Assembly: GCA_028455995.1 (NCBI GenBank)
Contig: JABELC010000005.1
Span: forward strand, 1,054,001-1,118,000
Direction: 5' to 3'
Length of the DNA: 64,000 bases
Origin: Scleromitrula shiraiana
Taxonomy: Eukaryota > Ascomycota > Leotiomycetes > Helotiales > Sclerotiniaceae
Part shown: positions 1 to 9,582 of the stretch, piece by piece
How positions within the stretch are numbered: the stretch's first letter is position 1
Layout: each line of letters begins with the position of its first letter
Program-made: the position numbers and the translations under genes
Notes under the pieces: model-generated
Told to the model about the DNA's origin: nothing
What the model saw: only the letters and a program-made list of their open reading frames with translations
Database searches by the model: none

Positions 1-3000
1 GTACAAAGTCCATCTCAATCAGTAGGTATTAGCACGGAATCTCAACAAGCCACAGAAAGTAACGGCCCTGCACCATCTACTTCTGGGTCTTCCAATGAAC
101 AGAGTGGCATCCCTGGACCTACTTCAACAGCATCCGGTGTAGGATTAAGCAACTCAGCATCCGAGGAACCGAGCACACCTATTGCTTCCGTACTTCCATC
201 ACTTTTCTCGTCTAATACTGTCATCTTGACCGCTGCTAGTTCGTCGGAAGCTTCGAGTAACCAACCCGCATCGACAGAAGCCCCATCTGCGTCCTTTAGC
301 TCCGGATTTATTGCTCCATCCGAAACAAATATCATACCTCAATCCTCACCCAGCATTAGCGGCAATCAAGAGGTCTCTACTACAGCCGCACCTCAAAGCT
401 CTCTCGAGCCCGGAAGTTCTGCTGTGCTATCAGCAAGTGGAGAGATTAGCAGCGCCTTGTCTCACCCTTCAGGCTCAATTCCTGCTTCAGTTACGGGATC
501 ATTTGAGTCCACGCTTCCTGTTATTGCAACCAACTCGGTGCAATCTCCAGCCTCTTCATCTTTCGCTTTCAATAGTGAATCCGCGAACACTGAAACGCAA
601 AGTGGTACAGCTGTCGCCACGGAGACATTCATCACGCCTATCCCGCCTTCAAATTTTCCCGAAGCTTCAAGTAGTGGACTTTCAGCGCCGTTGAGTGGAT
701 CTCAGCTTTTGACGTCGACAGCCGAAGCATCTGGCAGCGCTTCCTCGGTGCCATTGGGTGCATCCCAAGGTCTGTCATCGGCGATTGCCGAACCAAGTAA
801 TGGAATAACTAGTACCGCAGCACTGTTAAGTGAATCTCAACCACTGTCATCGGGTACTCCAGCTTCTTTGACCGGATCTCAGATCTTGCCATCGACAGTT
901 GAAGCATCAAACAGTGAAGTTACTGGTATTTCGGCATCTCCCACTGAGTTCTTGTCATCTACAACTGAAGTATCAAGTGGTGAGGTTACTGGTACCGGTA
1001 TTCCGCCTACTGATAATCACGTTTCTGGGACGTCTTTTACTAGTTCTGGATCCGAGTCATCTACTCTCCAGAGCTTCGAACCATCATCCGGCATTGGAGC
1101 CAGCGCAACAATTTCGGAAAGTGGTATTCCATCTTTCACGCCATTCAGTGAATCTGGGGCTAGTAGTACATTTATATTGCCTCAATCATCTGGTACAAAT
1201 AGCGAGATCGTTCAGCCAACCGTTTCTGCAGCCCCCAGCTCGAATCTTGTATCTTCTCAACCCGAATCCACTGGCAATTCAATTGCTTTGTCGACGACGG
1301 GAATTAGTCAAGAGCAGAGTGCACTACCATCCAAACTTTCTAGTGGGGCTTCTATAAGCATTTTCGAAAGCTCAACGGAAGTATTGAGTGGAACTTTGAC
1401 TCCTAGTACTCCTGAGATATCTAGCTCTGGCAATGCGGCATTCCCAACATCTACAGGACAAGCAAATTCTGCCGTTGTTTCCGAGAGTGCAAGCAATATC
1501 CAAACCCAGTTTACTAGTCCTTCAGAGTCATATTTACTACCAACAGAAAGTGAAAGTGGGTCATTCTTTGCCTCGCCTTCCCAGAGCATATCAGCTGTGA
1601 CAAACTCTTTGGGTGCAACTGTGACATCCTCTGCTGCCAGCTCAACAGACCTCGGTATTTCATCATCTTTGCCATCTTCCGAGGGAGCCAGCTCCATTGA
1701 GGTTTCACCATCTATAGTTGGTAGTGCTTCCGCTACCGTAAGCATTAACCCATCAGAAGGAACTAGCAGTGCACAGCTCGAAGCTTCAACATCCGCATCT
1801 TTGGAGAATAGTGCATCGCAAACAGAATCATTTGCTGCCACCTTGTCTGCTTCAGGAGCTGAAGCTTCAAATACTCAATTGTCTGCCAGTGAGGTAGCTA
1901 GTACCGCTGGCAACAGTCTTTCTCAATCATCTAGTGGTCAGGAATCATCGGCTGCTGAGAGTACCGGGCAGTCTGGAATTTCCTCAACATTAGCACCTAC
2001 AGTTTCCGAGTTGCCATCACAAATCGCAACAAGCGGGGTAGCTTCGTCAACTCCTGAAATAAGCCCGGCTATTGGAAGCTCGTCTGCTGGTATCTCTTCG
2101 ACCGCTCCTGTAAGCAACGAATCTGCTGTTCCCACCAGTGCAAATATTGCGGCCAGTAGCTCTTCCGAACCAAGTTCAGCAGCTGCAAGTTCTGGTGCGC
2201 TATCGCTATCAGCGTCAAATTTCCCCACTGAACCTCTTGGTCTTTCAAGTCAGAGTCCATCAAGTACAGGGTCTTTGTTTATCTCGAGTTCAGAAGCTGG
2301 GGCTTCGTCCAGTGAAACTCTATCAAACACTGCTTCTTATTTGATTGCCTCGAGTTCGGAAACGGGAATATTGTCTAGCGAAATTCCATCAAATACTATT
2401 TCTACATTGGGTCCTTCAAGCTCGGGAGTTGGAACATTGCCCAGCGAAACTCCATCAAATACCGAATCTTTAGTTCCCTCCGGCTCAGAAACTGGCAGCC
2501 AGACGATTGCTTTGTCAACTACTGGAATTTTCAGCACTGAAACTGCCCTGCCAAGTGGATCGTTAAGTGGAAACCCATTTTCCGTCACAGAAAGCACGAT
2601 ATCTGAATCAGGGTTTGCTTCCAACACAATAGAGTCTGGTGTTCCATCTAGCACCCAAAATATAGCACCAGGTTCCTCCGAAGTTCCTCAAACTGCCAGC
2701 GAAACTCAATCTGTTGGCGAATCGTCTAGCTCTGTTTCGCCATCTGCACAAGCATCGAATTCTTTGGAAGCTTCCTCAACACAAGGCTTAGCCCCATCTG
2801 AGACCAATTCTTTCGCACCATCATCCTCGGTATTTACAAGCGGTGCCGTGTTGCCTTCTTCGACGGTTCCAGGATCTGAAACAAGTTCCCTGCCTGAATC
2901 GAGTGGTAGTGGAATCGTCAGTGGTTCTTCATTAATTACGGACCAACCATCAACTTTATCACCATCGTTCGCAGCATCCACGGGTAGTCTAGCTTTATCT

Positions 3001-6000
3001 ACTTCAGACCTCCAAGTATCCGAGACAAATTCATTGGTCACATCATCAACATTACCAAGCGAAACTGCTTTACCTGCATCTGCCACTCAAGGATCGGAGA
3101 CCAATTCTTTGGTTCAATTATCTTCAGTGCCCACGGGTAGTTCTGAATTAGCCTCTTCAAGTGTTCAAGGATCCGAGGCTACCTCTTTGCCTACACCATC
3201 GACATTTACAAATGGTGCTGCATCCGAGAGCCTGTCACAGATTATTTCCTCAACAGCACCTTTCTCTCAGGCAGCAACTGGTACACCAGAGCCTACATCT
3301 TTCACGAATACCGGGTTCTCTCCAAGCGCATCTGCTTCGCAAGCAGTCTCAAGCGAGGAGCCTAGTAGTACTGGGCTCCCTACTAATAATGGTATAGTTA
3401 GCGGATCTTCGCTGATCACGGGTCAATCGTCTACTTTATTGCCATCATCTGAAGCAGAGACCACACCTGTTGCGACTACAGCATTATCGCCTAGCGCAAC
3501 TCTGTCAAATGAAGAGCCTAGCGGTAGTGGAATCTTGAGTGGATCCTCGTTAAATACGGAACAGCCGTCCGGTATATCAACGTCCTCTGGGGTAGAGCCC
3601 ACACTTCTCACAAGTACAGCATTGCCGCCAAGCGCATCTGCTTCGGAGACTGTATCGGTTGGTGAGCCTAGTAGTAATGGAGTTTTGAGTAGATCTTTGT
3701 TGGCCACAGAACAACCGTCCAGTGGATTGCCATCGTCTGAAGCACAAGCCACTCCCGTCCCAAGTACTGGATTCTCTCCAAGCGTATCTGCTTCGCAGGG
3801 CGTATCAAGCGAGGAACCTAATGAAAGTGGAACCGTAACTGGCTCTTCATTGATCACGGGTCAACCTTCTGGTCTAATCGCATCTGAAACAGATTCTACA
3901 TTACCCACAAGTACAGGGTTCTCTGCAAGTCCATCTGCCTCGCAGGTTACACTAAGTGAGGTATCTAGTGGTAGTGCCATTTCGAGTGGTATAGGCCAGC
4001 TTTCAAGTAATGCAGCACCATCTGAAACGGAGTCAGCATCTTTTACTGGTACCGGCTTATCTCCAAGCCTATCTGCTTCACAAGCAGCAGCATCAAGTGA
4101 AGAGCCCAGTGGAATTGTGAGCGGTTCCCCATCAATCACGGGTCAAACATCGACTCAAGTAGCATCCGGAACGGAGCCTTTACTTGTCACAAGTACAGGA
4201 TTCTCTCCGAGTGCTTCACAAACCGCAAGTGAGGAGCCTAGCGGTAGCGGAATACCTCCTAACAGCGGGGCTGTGAGTGGCTCTTCATTGAGCGCTGGTC
4301 AACCGTCCAGTTCATTAGCTTCTGAAGTAGAGCCAACGCTTGTCATAAGCACAGGATTTTCTCTAGGTGTATCTGCTTCAGCGACTGTCAGCGAAGGGCC
4401 TAGTGGCAGTGGAGTTTCTTCCAATAATGGAATTGCGAGCGGTTCTTCATTGGTCACGGATCAAGCATCGACTGTATCACCATCTTCTGAGGGTGTTCCA
4501 TCGAATCTGCAAACCTCGTTGCCAGAAGCCTCTTCTACACCAAACTCTTCTGCTAACTCGGCTGCTGGTACGGGACTCAGCTCAGGCCTTGGTATAATCT
4601 CTTCCAATGTTCCATCACAGGGTCCCACCTTGTCCGGATCTGATACATTCGCAGCATCAGAAGTCGCGTCCACTCCAATACCTTCTGGTAACTCCGCTGC
4701 TGCTACAAGCCTTGGCTCAGAGCTTGGTGGAAGTTCGACGATTATCCCATCGCAAGCTCCTAGCCCATCTGAATCCGGCTCGTCCGCGTCCATTCCTTCT
4801 AATGCACCACCTTCCCTTTCAGAGGTAGTGTCGACTCCAATTACCACTGCTAATTCAGCTGCAGCTACAGGTATTAGTTCCGAACCAGGTACAATCTCGT
4901 CTGTTGTCCCTTCAGAAGGTGCAAGTTCTTCACAGGCGGCTACGGCCTCAGCTGCAGAGAGTGTACTGCCGTCAGAATCTAACGGTGCTTCTGTAATTAA
5001 CTCAAATGTGCAATCTCCTTCAAATACACTGGCCGCTTCGCCATCCGCATCAGAGGAAAATAGTATTAGCAGTACTGTCAATGTATCAGGAGGCATTGTT
5101 GGCCCCACACAAGCTTCATCAGGACTCCAAGTATCCACTGACATAACCCCAAGTACAGAAGGCACCACAGAGCCTCAAACAGTAATCGGCAGCTCTACTA
5201 TTGGAATTAATTCAAATGGTATTGTTTCAACTGACATTGGAGCATCCACATCAGCGCCTTCCAACTCTAAAGCTTTGAGTTCGGGGAACCAAGCTGCTTC
5301 ATCTCAACCCGCATCAGAACCAAGTTTAACACGGTCAACAATTGTTAGCTCTACAGAACCAGTTCTGAACGCATCTGATGGTGTTGTCAGTGTCACAGAA
5401 TCTCCATCATCACCGCAGGAAACAACAACTCCAAGTACGCCAACTGTTAGTTCCGAAAATGTTGAGACTACCCCGTTCAGAACTTCGATTCAACCTGTCT
5501 CGGAGGGTACGGGCTTTATTTATCACCCGCCTAGCTCTGTCACATCTACCACCGTTCTTCCTGGTGATACATCGAGCGCAGGATTGGCTGGTTCCTCGGC
5601 AGAACTTTCACCTTCCAACATTGAAAGCATCAATACTCAAGCTGCTTCGGAGTCTCAATTTGCACAACCTTCTACATCGGGCAGTCTCTCGCTTGAAGCT
5701 TCTTCGAACGCTCAAAGTGCTGGTGCCGGTCAAGGTTCTTCTGGGTCGACGTCAACAATTCAACAAACCTCTGATTTGGCCATAACCTCGGAACCATCAG
5801 CAATAGCTCCATCATCTACTCTGGGTCCTAACTCTTCAGAAGATACTTCCATCCCCAGCGCAACGTTAATAAGTATTGAGACTACAACCATTTTGACTGT
5901 GCTCCCAGAACCATCTACAGGATTTGCTACTCAAGCGATATCCTCGACAGTTCAAGTATCCAGCTCAGAAGTATCTCAATCTTCGAATCAAGAGCCTTCC

Positions 6001-6786
6001 GCCTCCAATTTTGTGCCGATTTCTAGTACCCAGCTTCCAGGCTTAGCGTCTCAACCAACTTCTCCAGTTCCTTCTTCTGCTCAAACAAGTTCAAACGATC
6101 TCATTCCGGAGACATCAAGTCCTTATTCTCTATCAAGTACCCAGGCTGCAGAAGCTGCCACATCTTCAGCCGCATCTTCTAGTTCAAGCCTCGATCTCTC
6201 AAATTCTGCCTTATCATCTCTGACATCTGAGGCCCAGACATCAGCATCCTCAATTAGCGTCACTTCTACAGCTCCTTCACTTGAGAAACCAAGTACCAGT
6301 TCAACTTCTCAAATTGCTCCATCCTCGAGTGAATCAAGTCCCGCAACAATCGAATCATCAACCTCTGTCCCAAGCTCAGAATTAAACCCCTCATCAACTA
6401 TCATATCAAGCAGTTCCACCACCCTCGCATCTCTCTACTCTAGCGCATCGGCTACTGCCTCTGCAGCATTCGATTACATCGGGTGTTCTACAGATAACAG
6501 CGGTACCCTGCATGGACCAACTGAAGTATCTCCAAACATGACACCTGCTATTTGCGAAGCCTTCTGCTCAGAATACACATTTTTCGCTGTTCAAGGTGGT
6601 GTGAAGTGTGTTTGTGGCAATACTATTGATGAGGGAAGTGTCCTGTCAGGATCGAATTGTAGCGCGACTTGTGGAAATGGCGATGGTACATCGTCGTGTG
6701 GATCATCCTCGCCTATTCCATCTCAGACGACATTGTTGAAGATACGGAAGAAGAAGAGAATTGTAGCAACATTGAAGATGCATTGA
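1..6786 (+). CDS. Giant Ser/Thr-rich WSC-domain surface protein, 5'-truncated by window edge
   Basis: The frame is open from base 1, so the gene starts upstream; 2261 residues are visible. Almost all of it is Ser/Thr/Ala/Pro/Gly-rich, mucin-like sequence of the kind heavily O-mannosylated at the fungal cell surface. About eight related units (core like GSSLITGQPS, spaced roughly 140-160 bp) lie between about 2900 and 4480. Residues about 2159-2240 form a WSC domain: it opens with YIGC, contains MTPAICEAFC and VCGN, and has eight cysteines, as the family expects. WSC domains are thought to bind carbohydrate, and yeast Wsc proteins are wall-stress sensors. Unlike those sensors, no transmembrane segment follows the domain; the protein ends in a short basic tail (KIRKKKR). 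A 3' intron hiding another C-terminus is possible. The signal peptide would lie outside the window. Likely a wall-associated or secreted adhesin-like protein; exact role unknown. Confidence 0.85.
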   Translation, partial: VQSPSQSVGISTESQQATESNGPAPSTSGSSNEQSGIPGPTSTASGVGLSNSASEEPSTPIASVLPSLFSSNTVILTAASSSEASSNQPASTEAPSASFSSGFIAPSETNIIPQSSPSISGNQEVSTTAAPQSSLEPGSSAVLSASGEISSALSHPSGSIPASVTGSFESTLPVIATNSVQSPASSSFAFNSESANTETQSGTAVATETFITPIPPSNFPEASSSGLSAPLSGSQLLTSTAEASGSASSVPLGASQGLSSAIAEPSNGITSTAALLSESQPLSSGTPASLTGSQILPSTVEASNSEVTGISASPTEFLSSTTEVSSGEVTGTGIPPTDNHVSGTSFTSSGSESSTLQSFEPSSGIGASATISESGIPSFTPFSESGASSTFILPQSSGTNSEIVQPTVSAAPSSNLVSSQPESTGNSIALSTTGISQEQSALPSKLSSGASISIFESSTEVLSGTLTPSTPEISSSGNAAFPTSTGQANSAVVSESASNIQTQFTSPSESYLLPTESESGSFFASPSQSISAVTNSLGATVTSSAASSTDLGISSSLPSSEGASSIEVSPSIVGSASATVSINPSEGTSSAQLEASTSASLENSASQTESFAATLSASGAEASNTQLSASEVASTAGNSLSQSSSGQESSAAESTGQSGISSTLAPTVSELPSQIATSGVASSTPEISPAIGSSSAGISSTAPVSNESAVPTSANIAASSSSEPSSAAASSGALSLSASNFPTEPLGLSSQSPSSTGSLFISSSEAGASSSETLSNTASYLIASSSETGILSSEIPSNTISTLGPSSSGVGTLPSETPSNTESLVPSGSETGSQTIALSTTGIFSTETALPSGSLSGNPFSVTESTISESGFASNTIESGVPSSTQNIAPGSSEVPQTASETQSVGESSSSVSPSAQASNSLEASSTQGLAPSETNSFAPSSSVFTSGAVLPSSTVPGSETSSLPESSGSGIVSGSSLITDQPSTLSPSFAASTGSLALSTSDLQVSETNSLVTSSTLPSETALPASATQGSETNSLVQLSSVPTGSSELASSSVQGSEATSLPTPSTFTNGAASESLSQIISSTAPFSQAATGTPEPTSFTNTGFSPSASASQAVSSEEPSSTGLPTNNGIVSGSSLITGQSSTLLPSSEAETTPVATTALSPSATLSNEEPSGSGILSGSSLNTEQPSGISTSSGVEPTLLTSTALPPSASASETVSVGEPSSNGVLSRSLLATEQPSSGLPSSEAQATPVPSTGFSPSVSASQGVSSEEPNESGTVTGSSLITGQPSGLIASETDSTLPTSTGFSASPSASQVTLSEVSSGSAISSGIGQLSSNAAPSETESASFTGTGLSPSLSASQAAASSEEPSGIVSGSPSITGQTSTQVASGTEPLLVTSTGFSPSASQTASEEPSGSGIPPNSGAVSGSSLSAGQPSSSLASEVEPTLVISTGFSLGVSASATVSEGPSGSGVSSNNGIASGSSLVTDQASTVSPSSEGVPSNLQTSLPEASSTPNSSANSAAGTGLSSGLGIISSNVPSQGPTLSGSDTFAASEVASTPIPSGNSAAATSLGSELGGSSTIIPSQAPSPSESGSSASIPSNAPPSLSEVVSTPITTANSAAATGISSEPGTISSVVPSEGASSSQAATASAAESVLPSESNGASVINSNVQSPSNTLAASPSASEENSISSTVNVSGGIVGPTQASSGLQVSTDITPSTEGTTEPQTVIGSSTIGINSNGIVSTDIGASTSAPSNSKALSSGNQAASSQPASEPSLTRSTIVSSTEPVLNASDGVVSVTESPSSPQETTTPSTPTVSSENVETTPFRTSIQPVSEGTGFIYHPPSSVTSTTVLPGDTSSAGLAGSSAELSPSNIESINTQAASESQFAQPSTSGSLSLEASSNAQSAGAGQGSSGSTSTIQQTSDLAITSEPSAIAPSSTLGPNSSEDTSIPSATLISIETTTILTVLPEPSTGFATQAISSTVQVSSSEVSQSSNQEPSASNFVPISSTQLPGLASQPTSPVPSSAQTSSNDLIPETSSPYSLSSTQAAEAATSSAASSSSSLDLSNSALSSLTSEAQTSASSISVTSTAPSLEKPSTSSTSQIAPSSSESSPATIESSTSVPSSELNPSSTIISSSSTTLASLYSSASATASAAFDYIGCSTDNSGTLHGPTEVSPNMTPAICEAFCSEYTFFAVQGGVKCVCGNTIDEGSVLSGSNCSATCGNGDGTSSCGSSSPIPSQTTLLKIRKKKRIVATLKMH
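2905..4480 (+). repeat. Degenerate in-frame minisatellite within the WSC gene
   Basis: Imperfect units recur near 2923, 3403, 3541, 3691, 3841, 4123, 4279 and 4441. Each encodes a variant of SGSSLITGQPS followed by a segment resembling TSTGFSPSASASQ and then EEPSGSG. Spacing is mostly 138-160 bp and in frame, so copy number can change without breaking the protein. Confidence 0.7.
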
Positions 6787-7387
6787 GATATTGAGACGAC
6801 GGAGGGGTTTTCTTGAGTGCTCAGGGTTGCAGTGAGCACTCACTTGTTTTGTATAGTTTTAGCTTAGCTTCGTTGTTTTTTGCTTTTGTTTTATGTTAAA
6901 GTACACGCTGTCCTGGTTAGACACTGCATTTACTTTTGGGATGAAACGATTAGATTACGAATGTCGTAGGAGTTTGTGTTCGTGAGTGATGGGTTGAGGC
7001 GAGGTGATTTGAATTTCAAAGTTCATCACTTATTATTGAGTATTTAGATTATCATATGGCGTGTTTTTCATAGACTTAGAAAAAAGAATGAAGTTTGAGT
7101 TCTGCTAGACATAAACTACCTACTATGATTGTGATATAACTCGACACGTAGTATCGAATAGCTGTGTAAAATCCCCAAACCTAGTAAAATTGCCTCATGC
7201 TCTACGAGACGATAGATTGCGAAATTGTATAATTATCTCGCTTCGTTTAGTGAATTAGAGAGGCTCGGAACAGCCCAGCAACCCGATTTGCGGGGCAAAA
7301 ATCAAGTCCACTAAACGAAAAGAACTAGGCAAAAAACACTTCGCAAAAGGTAGATAATACTTTACACAAAAAACGGCAAAAGATAAA
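6787..7387. other. Intergenic, 3' flank of WSC gene
   Basis: No gene seen. It holds the 3' untranslated region of the WSC gene and, at 7242-7319, a short inverted repeat described separately. Confidence 0.6.
7242..7319. repeat. Short inverted repeat (11-bp arms)
   Basis: TTCGTTTAGTG at 7242-7252 is perfectly complementary to CACTAAACGAA at 7309-7319, enclosing a relatively GC-rich 56-bp centre. It could be a hairpin in a transcript, or the termini of a very small defective element. It lies about 70 bp from the tRNA-Asn gene. Confidence 0.5.
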
Positions 7388-7493
7388 CTCTCCCGGTAAG
7401 GCTTGAACTTACAACCTCTCGATGATGCTGTAATAGTTGAATAAACAAGCTATTATAACAGTCGAACGCGCTAGCCAATTGCGCCACGGGAGA
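7388..7493 (-). tRNA. tRNA-Asn(GTT) with intron
   Basis: Read on the minus strand, the acceptor arms TCTCCCG (7487-7493) and CGGGAGA (7389-7395) pair fully. The D arm is GCGC/GCGC and the T arm GTAAG/CTTAC with loop TTCAAGC. The anticodon stem TTCGA pairs with TCGAG (one G-U), and the loop reads CTGTTAA after removing a 32-nt intron at 7424-7455, between positions 37 and 38. The anticodon is GTT at 7457-7459. The discriminator base is G (7388). Confidence 0.93.
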
Positions 7494-8095
7494 TGTTTGA
7501 TGAATGCCGATACTGATAAGAAAGTCTATATTCTATTGTGAGTGGATCCTGCAGGAAGACTCGGCTTTTTCATACCTAAAAACTTTCCCCTGTATTAATT
7601 TATACATGTAACTCGGCACAACGACTTTCACAACCATCATAATTTCGGAATTTATTTTTTGTATTGATACTATTCTACTTATAATGACGAATAGTTATAT
7701 GCTCTCCTCATGGACTGACATCATATGTCTCAATTATTACCAACTCTGTTGAATTGAAGTTCCATGCTGAAACATCCTGATGCCAGTACATGCAAAAAGC
7801 ATCAGAGTGAGTATTTTGTCTTTAAGAGAAATGCAGAACCAGATGTTGGCTTAATATGAGCATTTGCCTTGAGAGATAAATCCTTCGCAGTTTTAGAGGC
7901 TGGTAATGTATATCGTAACAGCTTTATGTGTAAACACCTAGATATTGAAGTTCGCATCATTTTACAATCGATTCATCGTGTATATGTAAATACCATGACG
8001 AGAATCATTATCTCCAAAAACATGATATTTTTCTCCCCATCTATATAACACCAAACTCCGCGCTATGCCAGAGAAATTCCAAAAAGATTGCTCAC
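7494..8095. other. Intergenic, no gene seen
   Basis: AT-rich DNA between the tRNA-Asn gene and the 3' end of TRM7. I see no coding region, repeat or RNA gene in it. Confidence 0.6.
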
Positions 8096-9341
8096 TTATT
8101 TACCGGTATTGGTTTTACCATACGCCCCTCCAGCAGCCTTTCTCATCTCGAGCGCTCGTTTGTAAGGAGGTGCTGTTGGAGGTTGCACTGGATCCAGTGT
8201 TACACGATCTTTTGGTAAATGATGTGAAGCATCTGCATCATAAGCAGATAGGTCCCCACATGCCAAAAAAGGAGGTATCCATTTTCCATTTTTACTACTT
8301 TTTGCTTCCTCTCCCGGAAGACTTGTCTCCCAAGCCCCATCTTCCTTTCGCACTGTAGTCATAGGTTGACTTTCTGACCAGGTTCCTTGTTCGGAATTTT
8401 GCATGTTGATGGGCGATACAATTGGCTCTTGAGCCACAGATCTATCCACCATTTTGGATAATCGGTCCCCCACGCCCATTGGGTCTTCAAGACTAGCCTT
8501 GAAGCCTTTAGGGGGCTGAAAGTTTAAGCAAACAATGAAAGCTTCTACACTGCTGGCACGACTTGATCTTGGTTTTGCAACAACCACACGTTCGAAGAAT
8601 ATTTTCAATTGTGCAAAGAGAAGATCAACATTTCTCCCACGGAAAATCTTAGCGACAAACTTCCCGCCAGGTCGAAGGACGCATAGGGCGAGATTCAGTG
8701 CTGCGAATAGTAACTGTGATTGCACATAGATATCTAGATCATGAAGACCCGTAACATCTGGTGCACCATCACTAAGGACAAGATCCACGGGGTTTGAAGC
8801 TTGTTGGGACTTTGATGTTGGATCGAAAGAAGGGTCGAGAGCGTGTAGAAGTAACGGAACTGTTGCTGGGTGTGTAATATCCGCTCGTAATGTTATAATT
8901 CCTTGGAGTGGGCTCATAGGTTGCAGGTCAATAGCCACAATTTTGACATCCTTCCTTGGATTTAATTTTGTATCGTCTGCTTGTTCATCGGCCGCACTAT
9001 CAACAATCCCGTGTAGTATCTGGCGCATTCTTCCTTCCTTGTCTTCCCAGGCTGTCCGGCCAAATTTCTCCCCTTTAATCAAGACCCGAGAGAGTACCTG
9101 TGACCAACTTCCCGGAGCGGCGCAAAGATCGACAACTCTAGACACATCAGAGAAAAGATCGAACTCTATTAAAGAGTTAGTGATAATGATTTTGTTTGTA
9201 TTTTGAGTGCAGAATGAATCTGTAGTGGGGTATTATGCCTTCGTCCAGTTGCAATAATTTGAAAGCACTTCGAGCCCTCCATCCTTGCTCTTTCGCGAGC
9301 CTGTAATAAGCATCGCGCTTGTCCTTTGAAGATTTCCCCAT
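8096..9341 (-). CDS. trm7: tRNA 2'-O-ribose methyltransferase, Trm7/FTSJ1 type
   Basis: Two exons: 9341-9239 and 9165-8096, 390 residues. An FtsJ/RrmJ-fold SAM-dependent methyltransferase; Trm7 methylates the ribose at positions 32 and 34 of the anticodon loop of some cytosolic tRNAs. The N-terminus MGKSSKDKRDAYYRLAKEQG and ARSAFKLLQLDEEFDLF is typical. The SAM site follows (VVDLCAAPGSWSQVLS). The K-D-K-E tetrad is visible: the K of SAFKL, D in LSDGAPDVTG, K in FVAKIFRG and E in SSVEAFIVC. The last ~140 residues are a poorly conserved extension. Exon 1 is absent from the simple ORF but needed for the catalytic Lys. The junction restoring the family sequence uses a GC donor (GAAG|GCATAA) and an AATAG acceptor, a GC-AG intron of 73 nt. 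Divergent from MAK5 with a 241-bp shared upstream region. Confidence 0.92.
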
Positions 9342-9582
9342 ATCTCTGTCAATCTCAATACGTTGTAGGTGACAATATTATTTGATCCATAACTCCAAAA
9401 GTTAATTGCGGGACAATTTTTGCGACAAGGCTACCACTAAACTAGCGCGGGGCTGATATGAGGCTAAGATTACATGGGTATCGACAGGGGTTGACAGAAA
9501 AAAAGTTGCTGAGGATCAATCTTGTGAATATTGAAAACTTCAATTGACATATATATTTTAAAAATCATACTTTTTATTTACC
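9342..9582. promoter_or_regulatory. Shared divergent upstream region of TRM7 and MAK5
   Basis: The two start codons are 241 bp apart on opposite strands, so both promoters must lie here or overlap the 5' ends. No TATA box is obvious, as is common for housekeeping genes. Co-regulation of the two RNA-metabolism genes is inference. Confidence 0.5.

Noticed and set aside
1308..5168. Long minus-strand open frames opposite the WSC gene (1308-1841, 2337-2654, 3423-3857, 4461-5168)
   Set aside because: They mirror the Ser/Thr codon bias of the plus-strand gene and contain no recognisable domain.
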